Assembly (NCBI GenBank): GCA_002070115.1 | Contig: MWCO01000037.1 | Coordinates: forward strand, 1 to 53,307 | Length of the DNA: 53,307 nt | Reading direction: 5' to 3' | Source: Deltaproteobacteria bacterium ADurb.Bin207 | Lineage (GTDB): Bacteria; Myxococcota_A; Polyangia; Polyangiales; Polyangiaceae | Part shown: in pieces, positions 8,117-17,186 of the stretch | How the letters are laid out: every line of letters starts with the position of its first letter | Numbering within the stretch: position 1 is the first letter of the stretch | Notes under the pieces: model-generated | Told to the model about the DNA's origin: nothing | The model's database searches: none | The model's input: the letters and a program-made list of their open reading frames with translations, nothing else | Position numbers and translations under genes: made by a program

Positions 8117-8827
8117 ATGAAAACGATTGCCAGAAGTCGACGACATCTTGATGGGTTCACGTTGATTGAACTCATCGTTGTGGTGGCTCTCATGGCGTTA
8201 TTCATGGGCACGATCGCTTTTGGCATGGGGGCGGCTACGAATTCGCGGGTTCGTGGCGCCGCCACGATGATTGCCAGTGGAATCCGCGTGGCTTTTTCTC
8301 GGTCCGCATCCACCTCCAAGTCCCTACGCGCGGTATTCGACCTCGACCAGAATTCCATGCTGATCGAGGAAGCGGATTTGCCCATGTTGGTTCGCCGCGA
8401 CGACGTGACCGGTGCGGATGGGGCCACGGGCAGCACACCGCAAGAGCAGGCAGCGATTCAAGAAGCCGAGCGGCTCGTCAAGGGGCCGACGGCTCCACGT
8501 CCGTTGTTCAAGCCCATCACGGCTTTTGGCTTCGATGCCGAGGATCCGTCCAAAGGCCGTGAATTGGGACGCGGTGTGGCGTTTCGTCGTGTGGAAGTAT
8601 CGCATCAGGAGGATCCGATCCTATCGGGGCGGGCGTACTTGTATTTTTGGCCGGGAGGGCAAACGGAACGAGCGTCGATTCAGGTGGGGAGAAAGGGAGA
8701 TACGGGTGATTCGGGGGTGATTTCGATCCTCGTATCACCGTTGACGGGGCGTGTTCGTATCGAAACGGGGGCGAAGTCCATGGAGCGACCGAGGGATGAT
8801 AGTGACAGAGAGGACAGGGGGTTTTGA
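8117..8827 (+). CDS. gspH: T2SS minor pseudopilin GspH
   Basis: A minor pseudopilin of 236 residues. The prepilin site is Gly13 / FTLIELIVVVALMALFMG, with the conserved Glu5. The following helix reads MIASGIRVAFSRSASTSKSLR, typical of GspH/FimT, and the globular part has beta-strand patterns such as RAVFDLDQNSMLIEE and VAFRRVEVSHQE. It is longer than the usual 170 or so residues because of a linker near 100-150. GGGAGG lies three bases before the ATG. Order and motifs make the assignment solid even though the C-terminal domain is divergent. Confidence 0.85.
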   Translation: MKTIARSRRHLDGFTLIELIVVVALMALFMGTIAFGMGAATNSRVRGAATMIASGIRVAFSRSASTSKSLRAVFDLDQNSMLIEEADLPMLVRRDDVTGADGATGSTPQEQAAIQEAERLVKGPTAPRPLFKPITAFGFDAEDPSKGRELGRGVAFRRVEVSHQEDPILSGRAYLYFWPGGQTERASIQVGRKGDTGDSGVISILVSPLTGRVRIETGAKSMERPRDDSDREDRGF

Positions 8828-9624
8828 TGAGGGACCGGGGCTTTACGCTGCTGGAAGTCATGGTGGCGGTGGCCATTCTTGGCTTGAGTCTCACGGTGAT
8901 TTTATCGGCGCAAACGGGGCTGTATGCAGCCATGACCCACGCAAAAAACGAAACGGTGGCCATTGGGATGGCCCGTTGCAAGATGGGGGAAATCGAGGAG
9001 GAACTCCTGAGACTGGGCTATCAGGAGACGGATGTGATGGAGGAGGGGGAGTGTTGTGAAGACCAGACTCCTGCGAGGGTGCGGTGCAAGTGGAAGATCG
9101 AGCGGGTGGAATTGCCGGATCCTCCCACGTTCGACGAGATGAATCCCGCGGGGGATGGGGCGGGGTTGGATCTTTCCACGCCCAATACGGACTTGTCTTC
9201 TGGGATGCCTGGGGGAGCGGGGGCGCTGGGGGTGCTGGCGAACTTGGGTACGTCAGGCGGTAGTGCGCTCCAATCTGGGGGGGGGATTGGAGCGTTGGGT
9301 TCGATGCTTGGGGATGCTTCCGGAGGGGTAGCGGGGCTTGCGCCCATGGTCATGTCGATTGTGTATCCAAGTCTCAAGCCGATGTTGGAGGCGAGCATTC
9401 GAAAAATATCCGTAACGGTATTGTGGAAAGAGGGAATCAACGACCGGGAACTGGCCGTAGTGCAGTATGTGACCAATCCGATGCGTGGCGGGTTGGGCAT
9501 GGGAATGGAAGGTGCGGAAACGGATCTGCTCTCAGGAGCTTTTGGTCCTTCTGAATCCGGGGCGACGGAGCCATCGGGGCGAACGCCGCGTGTGTCTCCC
9601 ATGGCGACGAGCAGAGGCAAGTAG
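8827..9624 (+). CDS. gspI: T2SS minor pseudopilin GspI with a glycine-rich insertion
   Basis: A tip-complex pseudopilin of 265 residues, about twice the usual 120-130. A five-residue leader (MRDRG) precedes FTLLEVMVAVAILGLSLTVI with Glu5. The GspI core resumes with GMARCKMGEIEEELL and, near the end, ISVTVLWKEG and LAVVQYVTNP. Between them, about residues 95-180, sits a Gly/Ala/Pro-rich stretch (SGMPGGAGALGVLANLGTSG) coded in part by a run of nine G (9277-9285). A stop/start overlap TGATG joins it to gspH. The insertion is probably flexible; a one-base slip in the G run would truncate the protein. Confidence 0.85.
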   Translation: MRDRGFTLLEVMVAVAILGLSLTVILSAQTGLYAAMTHAKNETVAIGMARCKMGEIEEELLRLGYQETDVMEEGECCEDQTPARVRCKWKIERVELPDPPTFDEMNPAGDGAGLDLSTPNTDLSSGMPGGAGALGVLANLGTSGGSALQSGGGIGALGSMLGDASGGVAGLAPMVMSIVYPSLKPMLEASIRKISVTVLWKEGINDRELAVVQYVTNPMRGGLGMGMEGAETDLLSGAFGPSESGATEPSGRTPRVSPMATSRGK

Positions 9625-9626
9625 GC

Positions 9627-10328
9627 ATGGGAAAGCGGGCTATCAGAGAGGCTGGACGCGGTGTGACGTTGCTGGAAGTCATCGTATCCGTGGCCATTCT
9701 CGCGATGGTATCGCTGCTGATTTACGGGGCGTTCGATGGCATGGCGAAGGGAAAGCGCGGAGTGGAGCAGATCAACCAGCGGTATCGAGAAGGGCGGTTG
9801 GCGATTCGTCGTTTGGCGAGAGAGATACCGAGCGCCTTTCTTTCTGCTCATCAGCCCTACAACCAGAGTCTCATCGTGAGGGAGACGCTATTTGTGGGAG
9901 AAAATACTACACCAGCGGATCGTCTTGATTTTACTTCATTTTCTCATCGACGGGTGTTGCGAGACTCGCATGAATCGGATCAAAACGAAGTATCCTATTT
10001 TGGCTCGAGGGATCCGGATGTGCCTGGCAAGGTAGATTTGGCGCGAAGAGAGTCGAGTCTCATCGATTTGGAGGCGGATCGAGGGGGAAGCGTGCAGGTG
10101 CTGGCGGAGGACATCGATTTATTCGACCTCGAGTATCTCGATCCGCTATCGGGCTTATGGCAAGAGCGTTGGGATTCGACCTCCGCGACGGGGCAACTCG
10201 GGCGTTTACCTTTGCAGGTCAAGGTGACGTTGGTGCTGCGTGGGGGGCCGAGCGGTCAGACGATTCCTTTCGTGGCGCGAATTGCTCTCGCCATGCAATC
10301 TCCTCTTACGTTTGCGTTACCCCAATGA
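9627..10328 (+). CDS. gspJ: T2SS minor pseudopilin GspJ
   Basis: A tip-complex minor pseudopilin of 233 residues. The processing site is Gly12 / VTLLEVIVSVAILAMVSLLI with Glu5, followed by YREGRLAIRRLAREIPSAFL, a helix characteristic of GspJ. The C-terminal domain contains LAEDIDLFDLEYLDPLSG and LPLQVKVTLVLRGG, also typical. It starts two bases after gspI and its TGA overlaps the gspK ATG (ATGA). Length is normal. GspI, GspJ and GspK together are known to cap the pseudopilus. Confidence 0.9.
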   Translation: MGKRAIREAGRGVTLLEVIVSVAILAMVSLLIYGAFDGMAKGKRGVEQINQRYREGRLAIRRLAREIPSAFLSAHQPYNQSLIVRETLFVGENTTPADRLDFTSFSHRRVLRDSHESDQNEVSYFGSRDPDVPGKVDLARRESSLIDLEADRGGSVQVLAEDIDLFDLEYLDPLSGLWQERWDSTSATGQLGRLPLQVKVTLVLRGGPSGQTIPFVARIALAMQSPLTFALPQ

Positions 10329-11782
10329 AACACGATCGTCCCATCCGTTGTGTGACTCGTCTTCGCTCGATGCGAAGGCGTCGTTCGCGACGAGGTGTGG
10401 CGTTGATCATGGTGCTTGCGGCGATCACGGTATTGACCGTGATGCTTGCGGAGTTTCAGGATGAGTCTTCGGCGGAGTTGTCTGGGGCGTTATCGGACCG
10501 GGACGCGCTTCGGGCGGAGTATATGGCGCGCAGTGGGATTCAACTGGCACGTTTGTTGATTGCGGCGGAACCGACGATTCGGCAAGCGATTGCGCCGCTT
10601 TTTCTGTTGATGTCCGGGGGCAAGGGGACGGCTCCGCAGATACCGGTGTGGGAGTTTTCCGATCGGGTGCTTGGAGCGTTCAACGACAGCACCGGAAACG
10701 AGGAATTTCAGTCTCTTGCGGGAGTTGATCTCAGTCAGGGGCGCAATCTGGGCATCGAAGGCGGTCGTTTCGAGCTGGTAATCGTCGATGAAGACTCCAA
10801 AATCAATGTGAATATGGCATCACGGGGGGATGCTTTCAGCCAGACACGCATGGCGCAGCAGCTTTTGGGTTTGATGGCGGCGGATCAATACAAACCGATG
10901 TTCGAGGAGCGGGACATTGACGATCAGTATTCCGACGCCTTGACGATTTGTTCGGCATTCATTGATTGGGCGGATCCGGATGAAAACTACTTCAACTGTG
11001 ATCCGAGAGCGACGGTGACGGCCTCGGCCACGGCGCCGGAGGACTCCTTTTATCAGATGTTGAAGGTGCCTTATCGTCGCAAGAACGCGGCTTTCGACAG
11101 TTTGGAGGAGATTCGGATGGTGCGGGGGGTAGGGGATGATTTTTGGGCGACGTTCGTGGATCCGGAGCCGGGAAATCCGAAAAAGCGTGTCATGACGGTG
11201 TGGGGGCAGGGGCAGGTCAATGTCAACACGGCGAATGCGCAGACGATATGGGCGATTGTATGTGCGGGGGCGCCTCAAGCCACGATTTGTGTAGATCCGG
11301 CGCAAGCGCAGACGTTTTTGACATTTTTTAGTATGGCGAAGGGATTCACGATGGGAGCCCCATTATTTTTTTCGCCCAAGGCATTTGTGAGTGCGATGAA
11401 GGGGCAGGGGATGGTGGGGCCGATTTTGACGAGTTTGGGGATTGAGCCGGTGCAGTTTTTATCGGAAGCCGAGACCGTGAAAATGGTCGCCACCGAAAGC
11501 AAGGTTTTCAGCATTTATGCCGATGGGGTGGTACCGGGCTATCGTCGTGAAACACGGACCCGGATCCATGCCGTGGTGGACTTTCGGACGGCGCCGGCGC
11601 CAGGATTCGGCCCTGGTTTCGGTGCGGATGGCAGCGCGGCGGGTTCTATGGGAAATCCTCCGGGTTCTGCTGCCGGCTCCAGTCAATTTGGAGCGGATTC
11701 CTCATCCTTGGGTGAGGGAGCCATTCAGGGGGCCGTGGCACCCAACCCGGGGGGGACCATCATCTACTGGCGAATGGAGTAG
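10325..11782 (+). CDS. gspK: T2SS minor pseudopilin GspK
   Basis: The largest tip pseudopilin; 485 residues. A strongly basic leader (RSMRRRRSRRG) precedes VALIMVLAAITVLTVMLAEF. Position 5 of the mature protein is Met instead of Glu, which is usual for GspK. The big globular domain has YMARSGIQLARLLI, VDEDSKINVNMASRG, the helix-hairpin-helix-like SLEEIRMVRGVGDDFW and QVNVNTANAQTIWAIV. The tail (about 425-480) is Gly/Ser/Ala-rich. The ATG overlaps the gspJ stop. An upstream in-frame extension runs inside gspJ and is not used. Confidence 0.92.
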   Translation: MKHDRPIRCVTRLRSMRRRRSRRGVALIMVLAAITVLTVMLAEFQDESSAELSGALSDRDALRAEYMARSGIQLARLLIAAEPTIRQAIAPLFLLMSGGKGTAPQIPVWEFSDRVLGAFNDSTGNEEFQSLAGVDLSQGRNLGIEGGRFELVIVDEDSKINVNMASRGDAFSQTRMAQQLLGLMAADQYKPMFEERDIDDQYSDALTICSAFIDWADPDENYFNCDPRATVTASATAPEDSFYQMLKVPYRRKNAAFDSLEEIRMVRGVGDDFWATFVDPEPGNPKKRVMTVWGQGQVNVNTANAQTIWAIVCAGAPQATICVDPAQAQTFLTFFSMAKGFTMGAPLFFSPKAFVSAMKGQGMVGPILTSLGIEPVQFLSEAETVKMVATESKVFSIYADGVVPGYRRETRTRIHAVVDFRTAPAPGFGPGFGADGSAAGSMGNPPGSAAGSSQFGADSSSLGEGAIQGAVAPNPGGTIIYWRME

Positions 11783-11793
11783 GAACAGACAGC

Positions 11794-13275
11794 ATGGCCA
11801 ACCTTCTTGGCATTGACATCGCGGAGGATAGCGTTCGAGTCGCATGGCTACGAACTGGCTACCGAAGCATCTCCGTGGTGGCTCTCGAGCAGCAACCGAT
11901 AGCGAGTTATGCATCGGTGGCGGACGCGGTGCGGGCGGTGGTAGGGCCGATGCTGTCTCGGGGAGACTCGATCGCCACGGTATTGCTTGGTGACAAGTTA
12001 TTCATTCGGAAGGTCGAGTTGCCGCCCACGGCGATGCGACAGGTGGCGGAGGTTCTTCCTTTCGAATTGGAGGCGTTGCTTCCTTTCGATCTGGAGGATG
12101 CGATATTCGACAGTCGTGTATTGCCGCGACAGGGGCCCAAAGCTCCGATTCCCATCCTTGCTTGTGCGGCGAGGCTCGAGCAGGTCAAAGAACGAATCGA
12201 ACTGGTTCAGCAGGCGTTGAGCGCGGAGCCGGAGCGTGTGGACGCTTCGAGCATAGCGTTGGCGAACCTCGCCGCGTTGATTCCTGAACTGGCGGTTCCC
12301 GGGCCTGTCATGCTCGTCCATCTCGATGGGTGGACGAGTGATATTGCGGTGCTCAATGCCGGAAAAGTCGAATATGTGCGCACGGTATCCTCCGGAACCG
12401 AGGGGCTTCCCGCTTCCGCCAAGGAGCTTGCGCGGGAGTTGCGGCAAAGCCTTTTTGCCTGGCGTTCCCAAGGGGGAGCGCAGCCACAGGTCGTTTATCT
12501 GACGGGACCGGGATCGACGCTGCCGGGAGCAGAAGCCTATCTTTCCTCGGAACTGGGGGTTCAGATGATGGCGTTGCCGGCGCCGCGCATGGAGGGAATG
12601 ACGCCGGAACTGCAACAAAAACTGCCTTCCATGATGCGTGCCGTGGCCCTTGCCATGGGATTGACGCGTACCCAGGCTAGTGTGAACTTGCGTCAGGGGC
12701 CTCTGTCTTACGAGCGGGGCTTCAGCTACCTTCAAGAAAAAATCCCTTTGTTGGTGGGTATCTTTTTCCTCATTTTTGTGAGTTTTTTGTTCTCTACGTG
12801 GATGGAATGGCGCTCGCTCAGCAAACAAACCGACGTGTTGGAAGAAGCGCTGGCGATGGTGACGAAGCAAGTCGTCGGCGAGGCGATTCGCGATCCGGAA
12901 ATGGCGGAAGATGCGGTGAGTGTGACCACTTCGAAAGCCGATGATCCGATGCCGACCGTCGATGGCTTCGATGTGATGATCGAGATTTCGAAAGCGGTGC
13001 CGGAGGACATGAAGCACGATATCGAAGAACTCGATTACCAAAAAGGGAAGGTAACGATTCACGGGATTGTCAGCACCATCCCGGAAGCGCAGCAGATTGC
13101 CACGACCCTGGGAACCATTCGTTGTTTCGAGAACGTCAAGATCGTTCGAACCAACCAAGTGGTGAACGAGAATCGCCAGAAATATGTCTTGGAATTCGAT
13201 CTGAAGTGTCCGGTGGAGGGGGAGAAGAAAAAATCGAGTTCGGAAGGCTCGGAAACGAAAGAAGGTGAGCCGTGA
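11794..13275 (+). CDS. gspL: T2SS platform protein GspL
   Basis: The bitopic inner-membrane protein that recruits GspE; 493 residues. The N-terminal cytoplasmic part is actin-like (MANLLGIDIAEDSVRVAWL, VLLGDKLFIRKVELPPTA, VAEVLPFELEALLPFDLED), as in GspL/PilM. One membrane helix lies near 317-337 (IPLLVGIFFLIFVSFLFSTW). The periplasmic part is ferredoxin-like, with GFDVMIEISKAVPEDMKHD and a Lys/Glu-rich end. It starts 11 bases after gspK; its TGA overlaps the GTG of gspM. Confidence 0.88.
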   Translation: MANLLGIDIAEDSVRVAWLRTGYRSISVVALEQQPIASYASVADAVRAVVGPMLSRGDSIATVLLGDKLFIRKVELPPTAMRQVAEVLPFELEALLPFDLEDAIFDSRVLPRQGPKAPIPILACAARLEQVKERIELVQQALSAEPERVDASSIALANLAALIPELAVPGPVMLVHLDGWTSDIAVLNAGKVEYVRTVSSGTEGLPASAKELARELRQSLFAWRSQGGAQPQVVYLTGPGSTLPGAEAYLSSELGVQMMALPAPRMEGMTPELQQKLPSMMRAVALAMGLTRTQASVNLRQGPLSYERGFSYLQEKIPLLVGIFFLIFVSFLFSTWMEWRSLSKQTDVLEEALAMVTKQVVGEAIRDPEMAEDAVSVTTSKADDPMPTVDGFDVMIEISKAVPEDMKHDIEELDYQKGKVTIHGIVSTIPEAQQIATTLGTIRCFENVKIVRTNQVVNENRQKYVLEFDLKCPVEGEKKKSSSEGSETKEGEP

Positions 13276-13862
13276 AGCGCCTTCGACAGTGGTTTGATGG
13301 CCTGGCGGAGCGGGAACGGAAGCTATTACTGCTCTTGATGGCAGTGTTCGCGATCGTCATCGTCCTGCTCGTTCCCTTCGGTATTTCATCGATGTTGTCG
13401 GAGCGAAGAGAGCATAACGAAGCGTTGCGAAAGGCGATTCAGACTGTGCAGGGAAGCCGCGGACGGCTCGAGGAAGCCAAAGACAAGCGTGCGCAGATCG
13501 AGCATCGGTACGACAAACCAGCTCCTGCGCTTGCCGGTTTCATCGAAAACGCAGCACGAAAAAGCGGTTTGGAGATACCCGAATCGCAAGACCGTGCCGA
13601 GGTGCCCCATGGGAAAAAGTTCGTGGAGCGTTCCACCGTCGTGCGTCTGAGAAAGGTATCGCTGCTTCCTCTGGTGCAGATGCTCGAGGCCATCGAGAAT
13701 GCGGGGCATCCGATCGTCGTATCTCGCCTGAATCTCCGACGGCGGGGGCGAGAGGCGGATTCGTACGATGTCGAGCTTGGTGTATCTGCTTATGATCGGG
13801 TGGCGGAGAAGAAGGGGTCCAAGTCCACGGCTTCTACGTCTTCGAGCGGGGTGAAACCATGA
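13272..13862 (+). CDS. gspM: T2SS platform protein GspM
   Basis: A bitopic platform component that partners GspL; 196 residues. A short amphipathic N-terminus (WFDGLAERERKLLLLL) runs into a membrane helix (about 17-38), then a coiled-coil segment (EHNEALRKAIQTVQGSRGRL), then a small periplasmic domain with VRLRKVSLLPLVQMLEAIE. The GTG start at 13272 overlaps the gspL TGA as GTGA. Sequence identity in this family is low, so the call rests on architecture and position. Confidence 0.85.
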   Translation: MKRLRQWFDGLAERERKLLLLLMAVFAIVIVLLVPFGISSMLSERREHNEALRKAIQTVQGSRGRLEEAKDKRAQIEHRYDKPAPALAGFIENAARKSGLEIPESQDRAEVPHGKKFVERSTVVRLRKVSLLPLVQMLEAIENAGHPIVVSRLNLRRRGREADSYDVELGVSAYDRVAEKKGSKSTASTSSSGVKP

Positions 13863-14905
13863 GTCCACGTCTTCGAAAAATCCTGCTCTGGGTCATGTAT
13901 CCGCTGTTTTATGTCGTGTGTTTCGTGTTCTTTGCGTATCTAACGTTTCCTTTCGATACTCTTCGCGACCGGGTGGTGCTTGCGTTTGCGGAGAATCAAC
14001 GAAAGACGGGGGGCGATTCCTATCTCGAGATCGACAAGCTCGAGTCTTATTGGCTATCGGGGGCGCAAGCTCGCGGCGTGCGATTGACTTCTGCGCCTTC
14101 CGTCAAAAGCGATGGGACGAAGGGCAAACCGACGGTGTTTGAAGTGGATCGGGTGGCGGCGCGGGTGGCGTTGCTTCCGCTGTTGATTGGCCGCGTGACG
14201 ATTCATTTTTCCGCGGATTTGTTGGGAGGAACGTTGCGTGGGAGCACGCGAAAAAGCGGTGAGGATCGAACGATCTATCTCGAGCTATCCGACTTGTCGG
14301 TGGGCGAGATCGAGCCCATCGTGGAGTTGATTGGACTTCCTCTTGCGGGGCGTTTGAAGGGGACGGTGGACCTGACGTTACCGGAGGGCAAGCTAGCGAA
14401 AGCCACGGGTTCGGTCGACCTGGTGCTGCAAGATTTATCGGTGGGGGATGGGAAAGCGAAGATCAAAGACACCATTGCGCTTCCAAGGTTGGTGGTGGGG
14501 GACTTGGAGTTGACGTGTGATTTTTCGGAAGGGCGTGTGACGATCACGAAGTTTGCGGCGTCGGGCAACGACTTGGATTTCCACGCGGAAGGTCGGTTGA
14601 CGCTGCGAGAAAAAATGATGGAAAGTCAATCAGATATGTACCTTCGGTTTCGATTTGCGGACAAGTACAAGAGCAAGGACGAAAAGACGACGGCGTTATT
14701 TGGGGCGCCGGGGTCAAACGCTCCCGCGTTATTCGAAATCGCCGATCCGCGGATTCGACAGTCCAAGCGGGCCGATGGGTTTTATAGCTGGCGAGCGTCT
14801 GGCTTGCTGCGCGCTTTGCGCTTCGATCCGGCACCCGCCGGGGGGGCTGGCTCGGGTCGAGGGCAATCATCGCCACCGGGTGGGGTTCGCGGATTTTCCC
14901 GTTAG
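13859..14905 (+). CDS. gspN: T2SS-associated protein GspN
   Basis: A GspN-type protein of 348 residues, last in the operon. It has one N-terminal membrane helix (about 8-28, LLWVMYPLFYVVCFVFFAYL), the family-typical start of the periplasmic domain (TFPFDTLRDRV) and beta-rich repeats (LELSDLSVGEIEPIVELIGL, GRLKGTVDLTLPEG). The role of GspN is unclear; some T2SS lack it. The last 25 or so residues are Gly/Ser/Pro-rich and poorly conserved in appearance. The ATG overlaps the gspM stop (ATGA). An 82-base gap follows before the AIM24 genes, with no clear terminator, so read-through is possible. Confidence 0.82.
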   Translation: MSPRLRKILLWVMYPLFYVVCFVFFAYLTFPFDTLRDRVVLAFAENQRKTGGDSYLEIDKLESYWLSGAQARGVRLTSAPSVKSDGTKGKPTVFEVDRVAARVALLPLLIGRVTIHFSADLLGGTLRGSTRKSGEDRTIYLELSDLSVGEIEPIVELIGLPLAGRLKGTVDLTLPEGKLAKATGSVDLVLQDLSVGDGKAKIKDTIALPRLVVGDLELTCDFSEGRVTITKFAASGNDLDFHAEGRLTLREKMMESQSDMYLRFRFADKYKSKDEKTTALFGAPGSNAPALFEIADPRIRQSKRADGFYSWRASGLLRALRFDPAPAGGAGSGRGQSSPPGGVRGFSR

Positions 14906-14987
14906 ATTGCGTTTTCTCACAAGCACGTTGTGGCTCATGGTATGAGGCTCCGTCTTACGGTGTTGACCGATTCGACGGGGAGATATC

Positions 14988-15749
14988 ATGCAACAACAGC
15001 CAGGCAGCCATGGGCAGGCGGCTCCACCGGGAGTCGGGGCCGCGATTGTTCCAGCGGGCTCGATCGCCCAACAAATCACGCATGGGCCTTCTTTTGCCAT
15101 GCTTCGGCTCGATCTCGCGCCGGGGCAGACCATTGTGGCCGAGGCCGGTTCGATGGTGGCAAGGCATCAATCGGTCACCATGGAGGCGAAGCTCAACGCG
15201 CCGGGGGGTGGCGCGTTTGCCATGCTCAAAGCATTGATCATCGCTTTGATTCGCAAATTCGTCGGTGGCGAAACCTTCATCGTCAATCATTTTTCGGCAC
15301 CCCAAGGCGGTAGCGTCTGGCTTGCGCCAACGATGAGCGGCCCTGTGGTGTATCGTCGTCTTCAGGGGGAAACGCTCGTGCTATCCACGGGTGCCTATCT
15401 TGCGCATTGTGGTGACGTTCGCATGGGCTTGAAGTTTGGGGGACTTCGGGGCTTGTTGGCGAAAGAAGGAGCGTTTTTTCTCGAGGTTACCGGACATGGG
15501 GACCTTTGGTTCACGAGTTATGGAGGTGTGGAAGCGGTCGATGTCAACGGTCCTTTCACCGTCGATAACGGGCATTTGGTGGGATATGAGGGAAACCTGT
15601 CGTTTGGCATCGGCACGGCCGGGGGAGGCGTGATGGGAATGGTGGCTTCCGGGGAAGGATTGGTTTGCAAATTCAACGGGCAGGGGCGGATTTACATTCA
15701 AAGTCGCAACACGGGCTCGTTGGTATCGTGGCTTTCGGGAATGGGTTGA
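14988..15749 (+). CDS. AIM24 / TIGR00266 family protein, copy 1
   Basis: A 253-residue AIM24-family protein (a beta-sandwich family named after a yeast mitochondrial protein; the bacterial role is unknown). Residues 1-25 are a Gly/Ala/Pro-rich extension absent from the next two copies. The family pattern is visible: MLRLDLAPGQTIVAEAGSMV near 38-57, FVGGETFIVNHFSA, then SGEGLVCKFNGQGRIYIQSR near the end. GGGGAG lies six bases before the ATG. It is first of three tandem paralogues, 12 bases before copy 2. There is no signal peptide or membrane helix, so it should be cytosolic. Confidence 0.85.
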   Translation: MQQQPGSHGQAAPPGVGAAIVPAGSIAQQITHGPSFAMLRLDLAPGQTIVAEAGSMVARHQSVTMEAKLNAPGGGAFAMLKALIIALIRKFVGGETFIVNHFSAPQGGSVWLAPTMSGPVVYRRLQGETLVLSTGAYLAHCGDVRMGLKFGGLRGLLAKEGAFFLEVTGHGDLWFTSYGGVEAVDVNGPFTVDNGHLVGYEGNLSFGIGTAGGGVMGMVASGEGLVCKFNGQGRIYIQSRNTGSLVSWLSGMG

Positions 15750-15761
15750 GGAGGTTCGGTC

Positions 15762-16433
15762 ATGCAAGTGGAACTATTGTATCGGCCAGCTCACTCCCTG
15801 GCTCGTGTGGTTCTTGCTCCTGGAGAATCGGTGGTGGCCGAGTCGGGAGCGATGGTGGGGATGTCGCCCAACGTGCAAATGCAGACACAATCCACGGGAG
15901 GCTTGGCGGGCGGATTGAAGCGTTTGTTTGGAGGCGAGTCGTTCTTTCGCAATACATTTTCCGCCACGCAAGGCGCGGGAGAAGTCCTGTTCGCGCAAGC
16001 CTTATGCGGGGATATGGAGCTTATTGATGTGCCCCCCCAGGGCTTGTACATCCAAAACTCGGCTTTCGTTTTTTCCACGCCGAACGTGGAGATCAACACG
16101 AAGGTGGGAGGCTTCAAGTCATTCTTTTCCCGAGCGGGGATGTTTGTGTTGCATGCGATGGCGCAAGGGCCGGGCCAGGTGGGAATCGGTGCTTTTGGCG
16201 GGCTTCAGCTCATATCCTGCGATAGCAACATGGTGATCGACACCGGGCATCTCGTGGCCTGGGATGCGACATTGCAGTATAGCGTGGGCAAGAGCGCATC
16301 GGGTTGGATCGGCTCGTTTTTATCTGGAGAAGGCCTTGTCTGTCACTTCAGGGGACAAGGGCGAATCTGGATGCAGTCGCGCAATCCAGCCGAATATGGA
16401 CAGTACGTGGGGGGCATGCTGCCGCCGGCCTAG
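15762..16433 (+). CDS. AIM24 / TIGR00266 family protein, copy 2
   Basis: A 223-residue paralogue of its neighbours. Matching segments are LARVVLAPGESVVAESGAMV, FGGESFFRNTFSATQG, VLHAMAQGPGQVGIGAFGGL and SGEGLVCHFRGQGRIWMQSR. It starts 12 bases after copy 1 (GAGG is 12 bases upstream of ATG) and is followed 15 bases later by copy 3. The three genes are therefore almost certainly one transcript. Function is not established; a membrane-associated or phage-shock-like role has been suggested for some family members, which I cannot test here. Confidence 0.85.
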   Translation: MQVELLYRPAHSLARVVLAPGESVVAESGAMVGMSPNVQMQTQSTGGLAGGLKRLFGGESFFRNTFSATQGAGEVLFAQALCGDMELIDVPPQGLYIQNSAFVFSTPNVEINTKVGGFKSFFSRAGMFVLHAMAQGPGQVGIGAFGGLQLISCDSNMVIDTGHLVAWDATLQYSVGKSASGWIGSFLSGEGLVCHFRGQGRIWMQSRNPAEYGQYVGGMLPPA

Positions 16434-16448
16434 CAAGGAGAACGAAAA

Positions 16449-17126
16449 ATGCAGACACAATTGCTGCAGAAGCCAGACTTCGGAATGCTGAAAGTCACGT
16501 TCGAGGCAGCCGGTGAGCAGATGCTCGTGGAAGCTTCCGCCATGGTTGCCATGGACAGCGGCGTTCAAATGAAAACGCAGTTGCAAGGAGGATTGCTTGC
16601 AGCGGCGAAGCGAAAGATGCTTGGAGGCGAAAGCCTTTTCCAGAATACCTACACCGCCACCGCCCCGATGCAGCGTCTGTATCTCGCGCCCGCGCCCGAA
16701 GGCGATGTCGAGCAGACGATGGTGGATGGTGTGACACCGGTATTTCTTTCCTCTGGCGCGTTCATGGCATGCGCAAGTAGCGTGACGATGGACACCCGAT
16801 GGGAGGGGGCGCGAGGGTTTTTCAGCGGTGCGGGACTTGCGCTACTGCGGGCGCAAGGACAAGGCCCTTTGTTCTTTTCTTCCTATGGTGGGATTCATGC
16901 CGTGGATGTAACCCATGGCTATATCGTAGACACCAGTCATATCGTTGGTTTTCAAGGCGGCCTTCAGTATCGGGTGCAGAAGCTTGGAGGATTGAAGAGC
17001 CTATTTCTCAGTGGAGAAGGCTTGGTTTGTCACTTCACGGGGCAAGGGCGCTTATGGCTTTCGACAAGAAATCCTGGCGCGCTCGCAAGTTTTCTCGCGC
17101 CATTCCGACCTCGAAAATCGAATTGA
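16449..17126 (+). CDS. AIM24 / TIGR00266 family protein, copy 3
   Basis: A 225-residue AIM24 paralogue. It shows MLKVTFEAAGEQMLVEASAM, LGGESLFQNTYTATAP, FFSSYGGIHAVDV and SGEGLVCHFTGQGRLWLSTR. It is more diverged at its N-terminus, where the usual Glu-Ser/Gly-Ala-Met is Glu-Ala-Ser-Ala-Met. AAGGAG lies seven to eight bases before the ATG. It closes the tandem set; the gene after it is on the other strand, 60 bases away. Confidence 0.85.
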   Translation: MQTQLLQKPDFGMLKVTFEAAGEQMLVEASAMVAMDSGVQMKTQLQGGLLAAAKRKMLGGESLFQNTYTATAPMQRLYLAPAPEGDVEQTMVDGVTPVFLSSGAFMACASSVTMDTRWEGARGFFSGAGLALLRAQGQGPLFFSSYGGIHAVDVTHGYIVDTSHIVGFQGGLQYRVQKLGGLKSLFLSGEGLVCHFTGQGRLWLSTRNPGALASFLAPFRPRKSN

Positions 17127-17186
17127 GCGAGAAGTTGTCCACCCCACGACTTTGGCGCTGATATCCCTCGATCTCGCTGCAATGAT

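Noticed and set aside
11998..13158. 386-codon minus-strand frame
   Set aside because: It is fully antisense to gspL and has a His/Arg-rich composition typical of shadow frames.
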